Assembly: GCA_963971425.1 (NCBI GenBank)
Contig: OZ020521.1
Location: forward strand, 12,293,519 to 12,357,518
Direction: 5' to 3'
Length of the DNA: 64,000 nucleotides
Source: Bryoerythrophyllum caledonicum
Lineage: Eukaryota > Streptophyta > Bryopsida > Pottiales > Pottiaceae
How positions within the stretch are numbered: position 1 is the stretch's first letter; each line of letters begins with the position of its first letter. Below, piece by piece: positions 1 through 13,100 of this stretch. The position numbers and the translations under genes were made by a program. Below the pieces are notes generated by a model, which was given only the letters and a program-made list of their open reading frames with translations, ran no database searches and was not told the DNA's origin.

Positions 1-1665
1 ACGGTAAAGTCCTTAGATTTAAGGTCAGGCTAGTAGCCCAAGGGTACACACAGAAACCAGGAATAAACTTTGAGCAAACTTACTCCCCCGTAATGGACAA
101 TACATCTTTTCGTTACCTTCTAAGCATAGCAGTCCAGCTAACCCTCGAAACCCGTCTATTAGACGTCGTTATAGTATATCTATATGGTGACCTAGACACC
201 CAGATTCACATTAAACCCCCACCAGAGATCACCACCTAAAGTCCTTTCTACTTACCCGAGGATTCACAATCCACCCAGCCCTATCATGTGTATTCATCCT
301 TAAGGACGATACTGGTTTCGTGATCCGCGCGGTATACGTTGATGACTTCAACTCGATAGGACATCAACGTTAAGTAAATACGTAGAATTATTATTAACCA
401 AAAAATTCGAGATGAAAGTATTAGGCCGCACATCCTACTGCTTGGGTCTACAAATCAAACACTTCGAGGATGGCAACTTGCTTCTTCATCAACAGACCTA
501 CGTCATGAAGATGCTACCTGTATTCAACATGGAGAATGTCAACGCGCTCTCCGCCCCCATGATCGGCAAGAGTCGCACCGAAGAAGATCCATATCGACCG
601 GCCGAAGTCAACGAGGAGGAGATCGACAAATCCCAGTACCTAGCAGCCGTCGGAGCCCTACTATACCTCGCCACCAACACGAGGTCGGACATCTCATTTG
701 TAGTTAGTGTACTTGCACGGCACAACCAGAAGCCCACGACCCGACATTGGCAAGGCATCAAGCACCTCCTCCGATACCTCCGCGGGACAGAGGATCTCGG
801 ACTTCACTACCGAAAACAAGCACCGAGCGACATAGTCGGATACGCCGACTCTGGATTCAAGACCGATCCTTTGACCGACAAGTCCCAGACTGGCTATAAC
901 TTCATCAAGAACGGTGCACCGATATCATGGCGATCAACCAAACAAACGGTCACCGCCACCTCCACCAACCACGCCAAGCTGTTTGTCTTCCACGAAGCAT
1001 CGCGCGAGGCAGTATGGCTGCGCACCATGCAAGAAGCTATTCTTCAGATGAGCGGACTTCCACCTAGAAACAACGCAACCATCATATTCGAAGACAACGC
1101 AACGTGTATCGAGCAAGTGTCTTCGGGATTCATCAAGGCTGACCGTGTCAAACACATCAGCCTCCACATCTTTGGTTACACACAAGACCTCACCGAAACT
1201 TATCAGATTCAGGTCAAGAAGATCCCATCGGCCGACATCATTGCCGACGTTCTGACGAAAGCATTACCAGCTCCCCAACACCGGAAGTTAATCACAGCAG
1301 CAGGTATGAGAACCCTGAGTGAATTAGATTCCGAACGATGACTTTATTCTTTTTCCTTCATATTTTTGAAGTTTTTTTAATGAGGAAGATCATCGTTCGA
1401 GGAGGAGTGTTAAAATAGGATGAATGTACATCCATTCACTCCGGGGTTCTTAATCAGGAGCATTCGGCTCACCTACCCGGATTAGGTAGACCTTCTAGTT
1501 AACACGTAGTTAACCACCAGCTACCAGCAATTAACTCACAACTAACTAAACCTACCGTTAATCCCGAGGCATTAATGCCTCGAGATAAATAAACAAAGGC
1601 TTGTGCTCACAGAGACAGTTCATTCTTGTTGTTCATCTGGTTTGTTTGCTTCACGTCTCTTAACA
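1..1665 (+). mobile_element. Ty1/copia LTR retrotransposon, 3' remnant (fossil)
   Basis: Fossil of a Ty1/copia element, entering from the left edge. Positions 1-1341 encode the end of pol: reverse transcriptase (VRLVAQGYTQ-type segment near the start) and the copia RNase H region (YADSGF, SWRSTKQ, ADVLTKALP). A purine-rich stretch just before position 1408 looks like the polypurine tract. The 3' LTR is read as 1408-1665, about 258 bp, opening TGTTAA and closing TTAACA, a usual small copia LTR. The 5' half lies outside the window. The element looks broken, with a few interruptions. No age estimate is possible without the 5' LTR. Confidence 0.85.
1408..1665 (+). repeat. copia 3' LTR
   Basis: The boundaries are set by the short terminal inverted repeat TGTTAA/TTAACA and by the purine-rich tract directly upstream. 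The length of about 258 bp is typical of small copia LTRs. The partner LTR is not in the window, so the ends are a reading of one copy only. Confidence 0.6.
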
Positions 1666-1999
1666 GGGGTACGCCGAAAGTGACCACGGTAGGAAAGAGA
1701 ATAAAAACAATGTCGGCAGACACCAACGGACACCCGAGCTCGCCCACTCACTCGCTCACTCCTCCACAAATTCGCTAACTTCCACCACAAAATAATGCGT
1801 AATTACCATTTTATCGACATGGCAGATCAAATATCCTATGTATGTGTATGAATGTGCTGCACTGGTCGATCGATTCAGCTTCACATGTCGTGTGACCTTT
1901 GCGATAGATTCTAGATTGAAAACGGATCAGAGAATTGGTTGGGGTGGAAGATGTGACGATGGGTTTGGAGTAAGTAGGGTTAGGGTTTGGTGTCGTGTG

Positions 2000-4133
2000 A
2001 TGGCTGAGGGGAAGTTGGAGATCGACGTGCGGGCGAAGACGTCGACGGCGTTGAACCTGCGCGTGAGGTTGCGGACGTCGGCCGCGCATCATCGCCTCTC
2101 TGGCTCCGTGCGCGCCTGCTTCCGCACCTGGGTCGTGCGCGTCAGCTTGACTCTTCTGCCAGTGCTGCCAGCCCGTCATGCACCGCGCAGAGCGACTAGT
2201 CGGATTCGCAAGCTCTGGCTGAGAATCCGCGGCAAGCACCACGTCGAGACTAGTGCCATACCGCAAGCGAGCAACCTTGCCCCTGTGAAGAAACCCAGAT
2301 GGAGTCGCACATTGTCGACTGTCGGTAACCAGCTGCTGCTGCGGAAGAACTCTAGCTCTAAGGAGAAGATTGTATCTCAGGTGCGTGAGTGTCCTCCACA
2401 TCTCAACAGATGTGCAAGAAGATAACAGTCATTTGTAAAGTCACTTGAACTTTGAACAAGACACCCCCTCTCTTTCATAAATAGTTCTCATTTCATCGAC
2501 GATCAGTTCAAAGGAGAGAAAGGCAGCTAATGTCCTTGGTTGATCTCATGCAAACTATTTTCTTTCTTCAATCTCAAAGACAGCTATATCCACTTTGAGT
2601 TCAGTAATCACCACGCTCTTCCTTACTTGATTGAAGGAGAAGATCACCACGCTCTTTGTTGATTGATCTAACAACTGTTCCGAGCGAGGAAAGAGTACTC
2701 ACTGGAGGCGGTATCTTGTTGACCCTCCCTCTCATATTCAGGGCCCGGGTGTGAGAAAGAATTTGAGAGGGATCTGTTGTTGGATGTGGTCGTGCTGCTG
2801 TGTGTAGGAGCGCGAGAATGGATTTGTGGATGCTTTGAGATCAGACAGAGCGGTCATGGCAATGCACGGAGTGGGCATGGCGTCCACATTGATAGTCCTG
2901 ATGCAGCTCACAGGACTTCCACTCTTTGTCATCTTGGCAATTGCCGGAAGAATCGTCTTTGTGAATCGCCACTCTTCCTCCTTTGGCCTGAGGTTTCAGC
3001 AATTGTGGCAAGAAGCCACGAGTATCGGCGCCATTTCTCTGGTGCCTCAGGTGATGTAATATTCCCTTTTGTGTTTGCTTGCCAGACAATGAGTTCTAGA
3101 ACGAGCAGACATCTAGTGGTAGTCGCACCTAGAGATCGGAAATGTCTTCTCCTTGAAAGGTGGTAGCCTAACGTCACGTTTCCTATCTTTGAGTTTGGAG
3201 CTGGATCAGCTTTGACCTTCTCTCCTGGTTACCATTTTCTTCCACTGATCTCTGGAGATCTTTGAAGAAGGATAATCACACCAATATCCTTGGAGATTAC
3301 ATCCCATTAGTCCCTTATTATTTTCTCCACGACATCTTTGGAGATCAGTAGAGGTGTGACTACCACCACTAGTGGTATATGCATGCTTTGCTTGATGTTT
3401 TGATGAGCTGCACATTGAATTGGATATTTGACTAACGTTTCTTGTTATGATGTTGTTTGCAGGCATTGGGGGTGGTACTTCGTCCTTATTTGCCGCAGTC
3501 CGGCGAAGGCGTCATGGGCACCATCACTCTAATTTTGGTACTTTTGGTATGACTTTCTGCTCTCTCTTGAGTTGAGATTTTGTATGTCTGGGACGAGGTT
3601 TAGGGTTTAGGGTGCACCAAGAATGAAACTTCAGATAGTGATTTCTAGAGTTGGACAGTGAGGAAAATGTTGAGCTGGTTTCGAGATGGTGAAGATTGTA
3701 CCTCACAAGTGTGGAGAAAATTTTAGCTCTACTTGAACAACGTAGACTACTAAAGTAAATATTGTTTTTGATTTTGTATGTGTTTCAGGCAAGATACCAG
3801 AGGCTACCTTTCAAGGCCTTCCACTTCTTTGGTGTTTTATCAGCAGGAGGAATCCCCGCAATTCTCGTCTTGTGGGCTCCCATTGTCCAGTTGGTAAAAT
3901 CGTCTTTGTGTGAATATTAGCTAGCTCTGGCCACTGAGAAAAAGTAGTAGTTTATCGCACTATCCCTGTGGTTGAATTGATAGGTGCTGTGCGTGGGCAT
4001 TGTGCAGTGGAATTGTTGGTGGAGCCCTGCCGATGTCAGCTTCATGCAAATACTCACTGGCCTGGTGGCAGTTGTGAGCAATTGCTTCCTAGGATATTTA
4101 CGCAATGGAAACATATTGCTTTCAACCTCATGA
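2000..4133 (+). CDS. Multi-pass membrane protein of unknown function, 5 exons
   Basis: Proposed exons are 2000-2380, 2808-3050, 3463-3546, 3789-3893 and 3984-4133. All junctions are GT-AG and all are in phase 0, which gives 320 aa. The first 127 residues are very basic (Arg-rich, opening MAEGKLEIDVRAK). The rest is strongly hydrophobic, with about four likely membrane segments (for example STLIVLMQLTGLPLFVILAI, GTITLILVLL, GIPAILVLWAPIVQLVLCVG and ILTGLVAVVSNCFLGYL). The join from SQ to ERENGFVDALRSD is inferred. If exon 1 is wrong, the protein would start at the ATG at 2856 and be about 177 aa. I do not recognise the family. Consistent phase 0 across four introns is the main support. It converges tail-to-tail on the aminotransferase gene at 4631. 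Confidence 0.55.
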
Positions 4134-4630
4134 ATTGAAAATCTGACGAAGACATGCGTCCATAAACATTAAAGAATATCAAACTTATACACATTGTACG
4201 TGACAACCGGCCATTCCTTACAAAATCTTCCACTGTAGAAATTTACCATGTGAGTGCACCACTGACTTAGGACTCAACAGACTAGTCCACAGACGTACTA
4301 TTGTACTAAAGTCAGCTGGACAAGGTGGTAAGCAACATTGCCGATCGTGCGCTTCCTGTTATGTGGAAGCGCATAACAGGAAGCGACAATGACAGTGCTA
4401 AAAAAACGAGTCTCTTTTCAATAATGCAGTCCGGTGGAACACAGAGGTTTCTCATTACAGGATTCTAGCAGAGCATGTCTTCTGTTACAGATCTTATTTT
4501 GATGAAGAGAAACATAAATCCAAAAGAATGCAGCGACGGTTGTAGAGAGTTGCATCTAATATATCTCACCTTCACACCAGTGTCAATCTGCTCTCTATAT
4601 GTTACACGATCCAGTTCAATTCCTCCTCTT
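4134..4630. other. Convergent 3' intergenic region
   Basis: About 500 bp between two convergent genes, so it should hold both 3' UTRs. It includes a short near-palindrome around 4350-4385 (two inverted copies of cttcctgttatg). I see no gene. Confidence 0.5.
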
Positions 4631-6398
4631 TCAATACACAGGATTCTGCATGAACTTCTGCAAGCGAAGGAATGCCACGAGGAGAGTCTCCTCATCAACA
4701 GTAGCGAAGCAGAGCCTGAACCACCCCGGATAGCGACACCAGCATGATGTCCCGGGCGTCAGATGCAACCCCACTTTGTACAACAGATGCTCCCACAGCT
4801 TCAATTCTTCATTCCTGGACGGTGACCTCAACACATGCCGGAGATCGATCCAACAAAACAGCCCCCCCTGGCTCTTCACACACCCGATGCCCACCTTCTG
4901 CAGCTCCGCCGTCACCTTGCGGTACCGTTTTGTGAGCCTGCTTCTGCTCTCAAATAAGAACATGCTCATGAACTGTTCGTCAGAGAGCAACGAAGTGCAC
5001 AGCTGCTGCGTTGGGGTAGACACCGCACAGTACCTCGCCATCCGGCTTGCAGCCTCCAACACCTGCTTGTTCCAGGAGTACAGAACGCCCACCCTGAACC
5101 CTGAGAGGCCCAAGTCCTTGGAGAGCCCATAGATGATGTGAACATAACTCCGGTTGTATGACTTCTGAGTGTCCAGTATTTCTGCAATGCTTGTGAAAGT
5201 GGAGCCTTCGAAGGTGCAGGCTGCGTAAATCTCGTCCATAAGGAGATGAATCTTCTTCTCCTGGGTGAAGGATAGCAGGGACGTCAAAGCAGCTCGGTCC
5301 AGCAGACTGCCCACGGGATTTGAGGGGTTGGTGATCAGTATTGCGCGTATTCTGAAGCCCTTATTCGAAAACCTCCGAAACTCACTCTCCAAGACCTCAG
5401 GTGTCAGCTTGAACTCGCTGCCACAGGTTAAGGGTACAAGCTGAGCCTGGCTCCTCCACCTTATGTCACGATAAAACCTGTGCAGAGAGCAGCCAATTAA
5501 GATCAGGTTAGAGATCCTTCATCCACTCACATAGAGAGAATGTCAAGTCCAAGTGAGTCACGTACATACCCGGAGTAAAATGGTTCAGGAATGAGAATTG
5601 CGTCATTCGGCTGAGTCAAGCAAAATGCTAAGATCTCAATTGCAGGAGTGGCGCCTGCCGTCAACACCATCTGCGATGGCTCAAACCTCACCCGGCCTCC
5701 CATCACCATCGCCATGAACCTTGCAAGCACCTGACGTCCAGTTACCGCAACACAACAGTCGAATCCTCACATACAGTTCAGATGAACTCCAAGTCTGCCT
5801 TCCTGCCACATGCTACCGGTAGAGAACACAAGACATCATGTTTATGCTTACAGTTTTGAAGGACATAAGTCCGCTGAAATCAGCATAGCCTGCGTTCTCA
5901 CTCAAATCCAGAAGGTTGTCCCCCCACTTGGAAAGCCAGTCTTGTAAAAGATCCAAAGACAACTGCACCAACAATCATTTCACACATGATAAGAACGACT
6001 GATCTCACATCACAAGAAGTGGAAACACAGGGTTGAGGGTTTACCTTATTCTCTGATGTTCCGAGATCAATGCAGCCAGCCGGGTTGGCAACCACGTCAT
6101 ATCCATTTTCCGTCATTTCCTTGAGACCCATCCCATAAGCCGACTCCTTGGCAGCAAGCACATCACGCACCCTATCTGCAACCGGCGCTTCCTCCTGCAC
6201 GGGTTCCACAGCAGGAGGCTTGGGGAGCGGCAAGCCGATCCTCTTGGGCCGCAGCTGGATGAAGTAGAAGCTCACCATGGGAATGATGCAGCCCAGCGCC
6301 AGCCCATAGCGCCCTCCCAGCATCCCCTGCAGAGGCACTATCAGCCCCATGACGACGCCGCCTTGCTCCAACTCCTCCTCTTCCCAACCCCTCACCAC
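4631..6398 (-). CDS. ACS10/ACS12-like PLP aminotransferase with N-terminal membrane segment
   Basis: Four exons on the minus strand: 6398-6045, 5962-5852, 5730-5570 and 5477-4631. All junctions are GT-AG, giving 490 aa. It is a fold-type I PLP enzyme of the 1-aminocyclopropane-1-carboxylate synthase family. Visible signatures are the glycine-rich MVLTAGATPA, the ITNPSNPVG stretch, LLMDEIYA, and the PLP lysine in LSKDLGLSGFRVG (about Lys329). The N-terminus holds MGLIVPLQGMLGGRYGLALG followed by a hydrophobic segment. Its VPLQG motif plus single membrane segment is the hallmark of the divergent ACS10/ACS12 subgroup, which in Arabidopsis act as amino acid aminotransferases rather than ACC synthases. 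True ACC synthase activity is therefore unlikely, though not excluded. The C-terminal PGWFRLCFA is the usual ACS-family ending. An earlier or later start (the Met in MGLIVPLQG) is possible. Confidence 0.88.
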
Positions 6399-9296
6399 AT
6401 GGCAGCAAAACTCACATCCACCCGTGTCTCTAACTCCATCCTACCATCACCAACACAAAACAACAACATCAGCATGCCCACCTCCACAATCAACCCTAAC
6501 ATCAAAAGGACCCTCAAATACCAAGACTACATATTCCTAGGTACAAAGAGTGATCACATTCACATAATTGTTGGCAAACAGACCAATAAAGCGGAGTCCT
6601 AGCTGATTGCAGAAATAACAACTGCTGCAACAACATCCATGTGTAAACAGACATATCAACATAAGATCTACTTCCACGTCAAATCAAGCCTATACAACAA
6701 CAATGACCTCACAATGAACCCTAACATCAAAGAAGAAGAATTTTCCATGGTTCTCTTAAACCCATGTTCGGAGTGTAAAAAACTGTCATCCCAGAAAACT
6801 GTCCGACACATGTAAGCAATCCTATCATGATTCCAATCACATTCACAGCAAACAAAGGCAAAAGGGGAGGTTGATCTCCACATCAAATCAAGTCTGAATT
6901 GTATACAACTGCAACTGTGGAGGTTTTTTCAACATGATTCTCACCAAAGAAGAGTTGAGAGTGCTTGAAGGTGATCTCAGTTACCACGATCGACCCACAA
7001 CGACAACTTCGAGTTACTACGTATACGATCCAAAGTCTGAGGAGTGGCCGAGTTATAATCGAATGAGGGAGGGAAGTGGGATGAAAAAGAGATTGGGAGC
7101 CAGGCTGGGAAAAGGTCTGAGATTGGGAGTGAATGTGAGGAGGGGATTTGTGAGGACAGAAAAGGAAAGGAAGATGAACTTCGTTTTTCTGAATGAGACC
7201 GGGATGGATGGATGGATTTTTTTAATTTTTTTAATTTTTTCTTCTTCCGGAAGAGGGAAGAAAAGCGTGCATGAGGAATGTTGTGCTACCTTTTCTACAC
7301 CAAGAGTAGTGATGGCAGGTAACCCTTTAACCCTTTAAGGCCAAGCGACTTGTTTTGGGTCGTTTCGGTACGATATTCTCAATAGTAATTGCTATAGACC
7401 ACCTCCATGAAAGACATAAACTATGAGAAAGAGGTGGAGGAAGATGGGCATCTACTGAGACAGTTGCCACAAAAATCACTGCAAGCATTAGTGAGCGACC
7501 GTAAATGGGGGTTGTGATGAAATGTACCCTGTTTGTAGATGTTCTATATAATCTAGAACACCCGTAGATTCTTGCAAGCTAAAAATTATGATTTTGGGCT
7601 CTACTCAATGCAAGCTAACGTTCCCGAGCCTGTAGTATAGTATCAAATCTCACACCACATCATAGCTACACTCGTCAGATGATTGGTCATCAACTGGTTG
7701 TAAGATGATATTATGTTTTTGAAGGATATTCAATGAAGCTAATATGACACGCCAAAAAGTCCTCCCTGTAGCGTTGAGTTGTACATATGAAGAGACAAAC
7801 GCCACTATTTCAATTTTGTGAGGGTGATGGTGGAGAACTGTTTTCAAGTGTAGAGACCCGACATAGCTGAACATTTTGTTCTAGTGACGGTTAAAGTCAC
7901 TATTGGCAATGCTCTAAAAGCTCGGTAGTTCCTACACACCTTGCCCAAGTTAGGTCACCTTCTCCATGTGGCCCCAAATACTAGCATAAGACCATAACCT
8001 CTGAAGGACCAAGTGTCCATTCAGGAGACAAAACTTTTCACTTTGACAACAACTATCTTTCCATTCGCACGGTCAAAATTCACAATTTCTTACCACATCA
8101 TCTCATGTAAAGTTTTGAAGAAGATCCTGCAATTACATTCTCAAAAAACTCATCTTGGTAGTTTCTTTTATCAATGGAGGCGAGATTCCTCAAGTATGCC
8201 TTGGTCCCTTAGGGAATAAAGTACGGGTGGGCATGTGGGGTGACCCTTTTCACTTTACATGAAAATTATAATAGAGTAGCTTGGTTGAGGATGTGAGTAC
8301 TCGAGCTCTAAGAACTGCACTTGCATTATCCTGCAGAGAAATAAACTTCAAAAAAGATGCTTGGATAATCCGCTGCAAATCCCTGGTTTTATACAAGACC
8401 ATAGGACACTTTTCACAAGCCACATGATTTCACAAGGTTTTATTCACCTAGCAGAGAGATAGAGAAAAGATGTAACACTAGATTTTGAAGAAGCACTTGG
8501 AAGATGATATGAGTACATATCCCTTTTAGGATGTCGGGTGGCTATGGCCGGCCAAGAAAATGGTTGAATTGTACATGGCCACAATTCAATTCAACCAGCA
8601 AAAACCAAATTGGGAAAGGCAAATGTGGACATACGAGGATTTCAGAGTTGATTCAGATGGCCTTGTGGCGAGGCATCTACTGCTACTCTCCGAAAATAAC
8701 TATGACCATACTTCAAGGTTGAGACAGAAGTGTGATCCCATACTCCACTTTAACGCTCTTCTCTTGCCCCCTTTTGGGGGTTGGACACCATGTCCATCAT
8801 CATGGCCTCAGGTGAGTCTTTCCAGTTGCCAAAGTTCTTCAAGTCAACCTGTAGATGACCACAAAAGACGTTTCACAAGAGAGAATAACAATAGTGTTAA
8901 TCGCAAAGTGAGGCAAGTGTTTTAACCTCTTTTCTTGAAATTAATCTATAAACAGCTCAACAAGGAAAAAGGCGGCTAAACTTCATGACCTCTCCTTCCT
9001 TCTCAAAGGCAGCTAAAACTGGTTCTAACTTGAGCTTAGTGATCTCGATAGCTATTGAGAGTAGTGTTTAAATTTTATCAAAACTTTGGTAATAATTATA
9101 ATGATATCTTCCCTAAGAAAAACCTTGACATACTAGATTTAATTGTGATTTCATTCAATAATGGATGAGTAATCTAAGATGCTGCAATCAAGTGGGTGAA
9201 ATGAAGTACAAGTCCAATCAAAAACACGAATGGATCTAGAAAGAAGGTGAGATGGCAGGTGAGAAAGTGGGTGAGTTCACAAATAACTCTACTATT
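6399..9296. other. Intergenic region, no supported gene
   Basis: About 2.9 kb upstream of the aminotransferase and downstream of the TLDc gene. Open stretches at 6934-7338 and 8560-8925 encode low-complexity or unrecognisable peptides with no splice-supported extension. Part of 6399-7300 is probably promoter and 5' UTR of the aminotransferase. A short tandem ttaattttttt motif lies near 7220. Confidence 0.4.
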
Positions 9297-11788
9297 TCAA
9301 TGTAACACTTTTCGTTCATAAAACTGCCCACATACCTTTCGTCGTTGCTCAGCGAATAGGTTTTCTCGGTGTTGAAGCTTAGCTTGCAGCTCATCAGCAC
9401 TTGCTCCTCCAAGACCCCAGACTTCTACTTCGCCAACTCTGCCCTTGACAGCTCCATAACCCTGTCCAGAAAACATAAATAGTGATCACTCGTCTGTGAA
9501 TACTAAAACTTGAGAACTATTTGAAATAAATGTAATATACTAATAGAAAGTGAAGTAGTTGTTCACCTGTCCCGGTACCAACGCTCCAGTGTGATAGGAT
9601 TTGTCCAAGGCATGATGCTGAATGGTGACATTCAAAAACTCATCATCTAACCACAAACGCTCTTTCCCTTGTGAACCACCGAAACCAACTCCCTCTGGCT
9701 TCGGATGAGACCTATAAACAGTACCCGGAAGCCGCTTGTGGCTGTAAACATAGTTCGTCTCTCTGCCTGCAAGCCAAACAATATAAGTAGATCAATTCTT
9801 AGTAAAAAAACCACAACCTGTGAGGAGAAAATAGCATGAAGAGTTCTTACCCGTTGAACGCAAAGGTGCAAACTGGGGTAAGATCGCGAAGAGGCAGCAG
9901 CCAGAAGTTCCATAGAAGACCTCCTTATTGTCAAATCCTCCTGGAACAAGCGCCCCTACCACCCACTTCTCCCCTGTGGATTCGTTGTTATCGCCCTCTA
10001 TGGAGGTTCCGGAAATCAGCATCAGCAAAGGAGCCTTGTAGCCTTCCACTCGCGCCCAGAACCGACTTATTCCTCTTCCATGACCGGAAGCCCTGCAAGG
10101 AAATCAACCAAATTAGTATGGATTCAGCACTACCATCTCTCTCTAAAATGATCGTAGAATAATCTCACGGTCAATAAACTCACATAGGGCTGGGAAAGAT
10201 ACACTGATTTCTGATGATTCTTAGACTTGAATAAGAGCATATTCCTGTAGGTGCGTGGTTTCTAGGGAAGAGATTGCTTGTACCTGTACAAGAGGGTAGG
10301 ATAGCTATTAGAGGAGCTCCACAGGTCACAAGCGGCTGTAACAAGGTCTGCGCCGCTAGCGTCTCTTTGAGACAGCCCCACAGCCCATGCAGTTCCTAAT
10401 GTGAGCAGCCCTGGCGCCAGCACTTCTGAATCCTCTGGAGCTTCTGTGGCTTGTGGAGCAGAGTCCTCATCCGATTTGATAATCTGAATATTAGGACCTA
10501 AATGTCAGAAAAAACTTGGAATCGAAGGTAAAGACAAAGACCAACAAAGCACTGTTATATGAAATGGTTTATAAAGAGTTTCACCCTTTCTTCTGAACCA
10601 AGTCGCAGCAGGAGAGCTTTGACGTATTGAGCGAAGCAGTCTGTAATGCCCGGAATGGTTGCTAGAACCCAGGATGTCACTTTGTCCATGGATAGCTCTT
10701 CCTTGCCTTTCCAAGCTGCATCAGTGGATGCCCCACTTGCAGCAGGGTAGCATGAAGCAAGCAGAGGACGCAAATTTGGCAGGGTCACATGCAGTTCCTA
10801 ACAAGCGTGAATCCTTGATTAGCAGGTGTAAACAACAACAGTTATCAAGAAACCTTAGCCTACTCGGTTACAAAAGAGAACAATTGCAAAACTGTCAGCA
10901 CAACTGTCTTATATCATAATCTACATGACAAGATTTCTAGGGAGTAATCAAAGAATGGAAGCTCAAACCTGGAACATGCACATTTTGGAAAATGGTGAAA
11001 AAGAGGTTACAAACCTGATGATCTTTAACATTTTTGAGCCTTGAGTGGCACATCAACAACCAGCAAAGCAAGAAGACGTCTTGCAGCTGGCTCATTGTAA
11101 CAAATCCAGTTAAGTCCTGGTCCTCTCCTTCAACTCGTAATCCAGGAAGCAACTCATGCTCCTGTTTGCCTTTCACAAACACGGCAAAGAGCATCTTCAA
11201 GTTGACTGCACCGTAGCCTTGCTTGCAGCACATATCAAAGCCCGAGAGAAAGAGAGGCCAATCCACCTGCCAATAATCACAAGCAGAAAGTCATTAAATG
11301 CAATAATATTTAATCTAGAAGACTCATGATCTGTAGAAAATTCCTGACCTGTCCCGAATTGCTGTTGAAAAATGTTCGCGTAACCGCAGGTCCCACTTCC
11401 GAAATGAACAAGGGAAGAGCAGATTCCTCATCCTCTACTTCATCGTCTACCAAGTTCAGTGGAGCCAGATTGAGAGCTCTCTGCAAATCACATCTCCATG
11501 GTTTCAGATTCCATTACTCTGACTGCAAAGATAACAAAAATAAACAGAAAGAAAACTTGCCTCAAGTGTCGAAGTGGGGATGGATTGCTGATTGCCATCA
11601 CTCAGAGTGGAGAAGGCAGGCTTCAGAAAACTCAGCTCAGATTGCAGTTTCCTTTCAAGCTGAGAATGTCCTTGCCCTCCATCCCCTGCTCATGCACATT
11701 ATGAAATGAACAAATGACTGAAGAAAAATAATAGAGAGTAGTTAATTTCTGGTTACAAACCTTCACTTGAGGATGAAGCGTTTCCCAT
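9297..11788 (-). CDS. TLDc-domain protein (plant TLD family)
   Basis: Nine minus-strand exons: 11788-11761, 11685-11561, 11480-11349, 11266-11015, 10797-10585, 10483-10284, 10092-9851, 9766-9567 and 9461-9297. The phases agree throughout, giving about 518 aa. It opens MGNASSSSEG, a possible N-myristoylation start (Gly2). The TLDc domain spans roughly residues 270-475: LLMLISG, VPGGFDNKEVFYGTSGCCLF, NYVYSHKRLPG, GVGFGGSQGKERLWLDDEF and EVEVWGLGG. TLDc proteins are linked to oxidative-stress protection and V-ATPase regulation in animals. The plant role is less clear. Intron 2 has a GC donor (GAG/gcaagt). At the end, AAG/gtatgt after EQRRK is a good donor. The true protein may continue into an unseen exon rather than stop at 9297. 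The exon 5/6 join is the least certain. Confidence 0.82.
11559..11560 (-). other. GC-AG intron donor in TLDc gene
   Basis: The second exon ends CTTGAG and is followed by gcaagt. A GC donor with otherwise perfect consensus is the standard minor variant of U2 introns. Both neighbouring exons are in frame only with this donor. Confidence 0.75.
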
Positions 11789-12669
11789 GGCTCTTGAACA
11801 CTCAGTCTGTCCCTGCCACACCATGCACAAATTCTAACCATCTCATCAACACAGATCCTGGTTGTTTCTAAGACAGCTTTCAGAAAGAAAAAAGAATGTT
11901 CAAGTGGTTCAGCTGTTGTTCTAAAGTTGAGATACTAGCGTTTTTTTTTCCAACCCTATTCAACAACTGTGTAAAGCTAGAACCTTGAGTCCTGGAACGT
12001 GAAACCCTAAAGCCCAACTACACTAAACTTTGGCTTTCGTTTGTAGGATTCAAGTGGATCATCGTCTACCCAAATGAGCTCCCCTTCCAAATGACATCAA
12101 TCCACCTATTTCCATACATCAATTCACCTAACTCCTGACAGATAAACATACTTACCCTCAATTGTTATATCAATTCTGCTCACCCTTTACTATGCAAATT
12201 GTATGCTTCAGCTGAAACTTGTAACACAAATCACAATACAGAGACCCAACTTTCGGCTCCCTCATCAGATGACGAAGTAGAAATTGACAAGCTGGCTATT
12301 GATGAAACTCTGGATGAGTGGTCAGCAATCTCACCACCAGTTCTCTCTATGACGAAGCAGCTCATTTGGTTCGGGCTTCTGATGGCCAGCTGGCTCCTGC
12401 CCTTACCCATCTGGCTTTGACATTTGTAAGGATTTTGGACAAGAATTATGGGCGAGCTTCTACCTACCTACTTACCTACCTTCCTACCTACCAGCCTGGT
12501 AGGACGAGGTAGGTAGTTACAGTCTACACTCTTTATATGTTACGAGTCGGGAGCAGAAAAATCATAACACGTAAGTTAGTCCAGCCCATCACCACCACCT
12601 TCCTATCACTAAGCATATGCACATGAGCAATTGGTAGACGCACATGAGCAATTGGTAGATGCACATGAT

Positions 12670-12722
12670 TCAGAATTTGGTTTAGAATTTGGTTCATAAT
12701 TTGGTTCAGAATTTGGTTCATC
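12670..12722. repeat. Short tandem repeat, aatttggttcag units
   Basis: Four to five imperfect 15-16 bp units sharing the core aatttggtt lie head to tail. It is seen directly. No function is implied. Confidence 0.6.
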
Positions 12723-13009
12723 CCGAACTTACATGACGGTATGGTCAGCATGTAGGGGACGAATTTCTAGAAAGTGCTCCAAAAAGCAGGGGTCAAGTCC
12801 CTGAAACCTGCTTTTTGGGTGCATGAGCGGGGAGCAAATGTATGGTGTTGTGAGGTACCAAATCCAGCTCCTACGAGGCCAGGTTTGGTGTCTCAAACCC
12901 ATATCGGGTTGAGGTGGAAAACTGGTTTGATTACAAACCAAACCATTTGTTTATCCTTCTTTGACTTTACAATTTTTACCATATTTGTGACTTATCCGTT
13001 CCCGGTGCG

Positions 13010-13100
13010 TTCCCACATCGTTCTCATGTGTTCTCAATTTTCCCAAGTGTGTTCTCACATCGTTCTCATGTGTTCCCAATTTTCCCAAGTGTATTCCCAA
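13010..13100. repeat. Two-copy 47-bp tandem repeat
   Basis: The unit contains cacatcgttctcatgtgtt followed by ctcaattttcccaagtgt and occurs twice in direct tandem with few differences, with a trailing partial third copy. Confidence 0.6.

Noticed and set aside
4631-6398. Bona fide ACC synthase
   Set aside because: The N-terminal VPLQG segment with a membrane span is typical of the ACS10/ACS12 group rather than of ethylene-forming enzymes.
8560-8925. 121-codon open frame as a gene or as the missing TLDc exon
   Set aside because: It is on the opposite strand from the TLDc gene, with no family match and no splice support.
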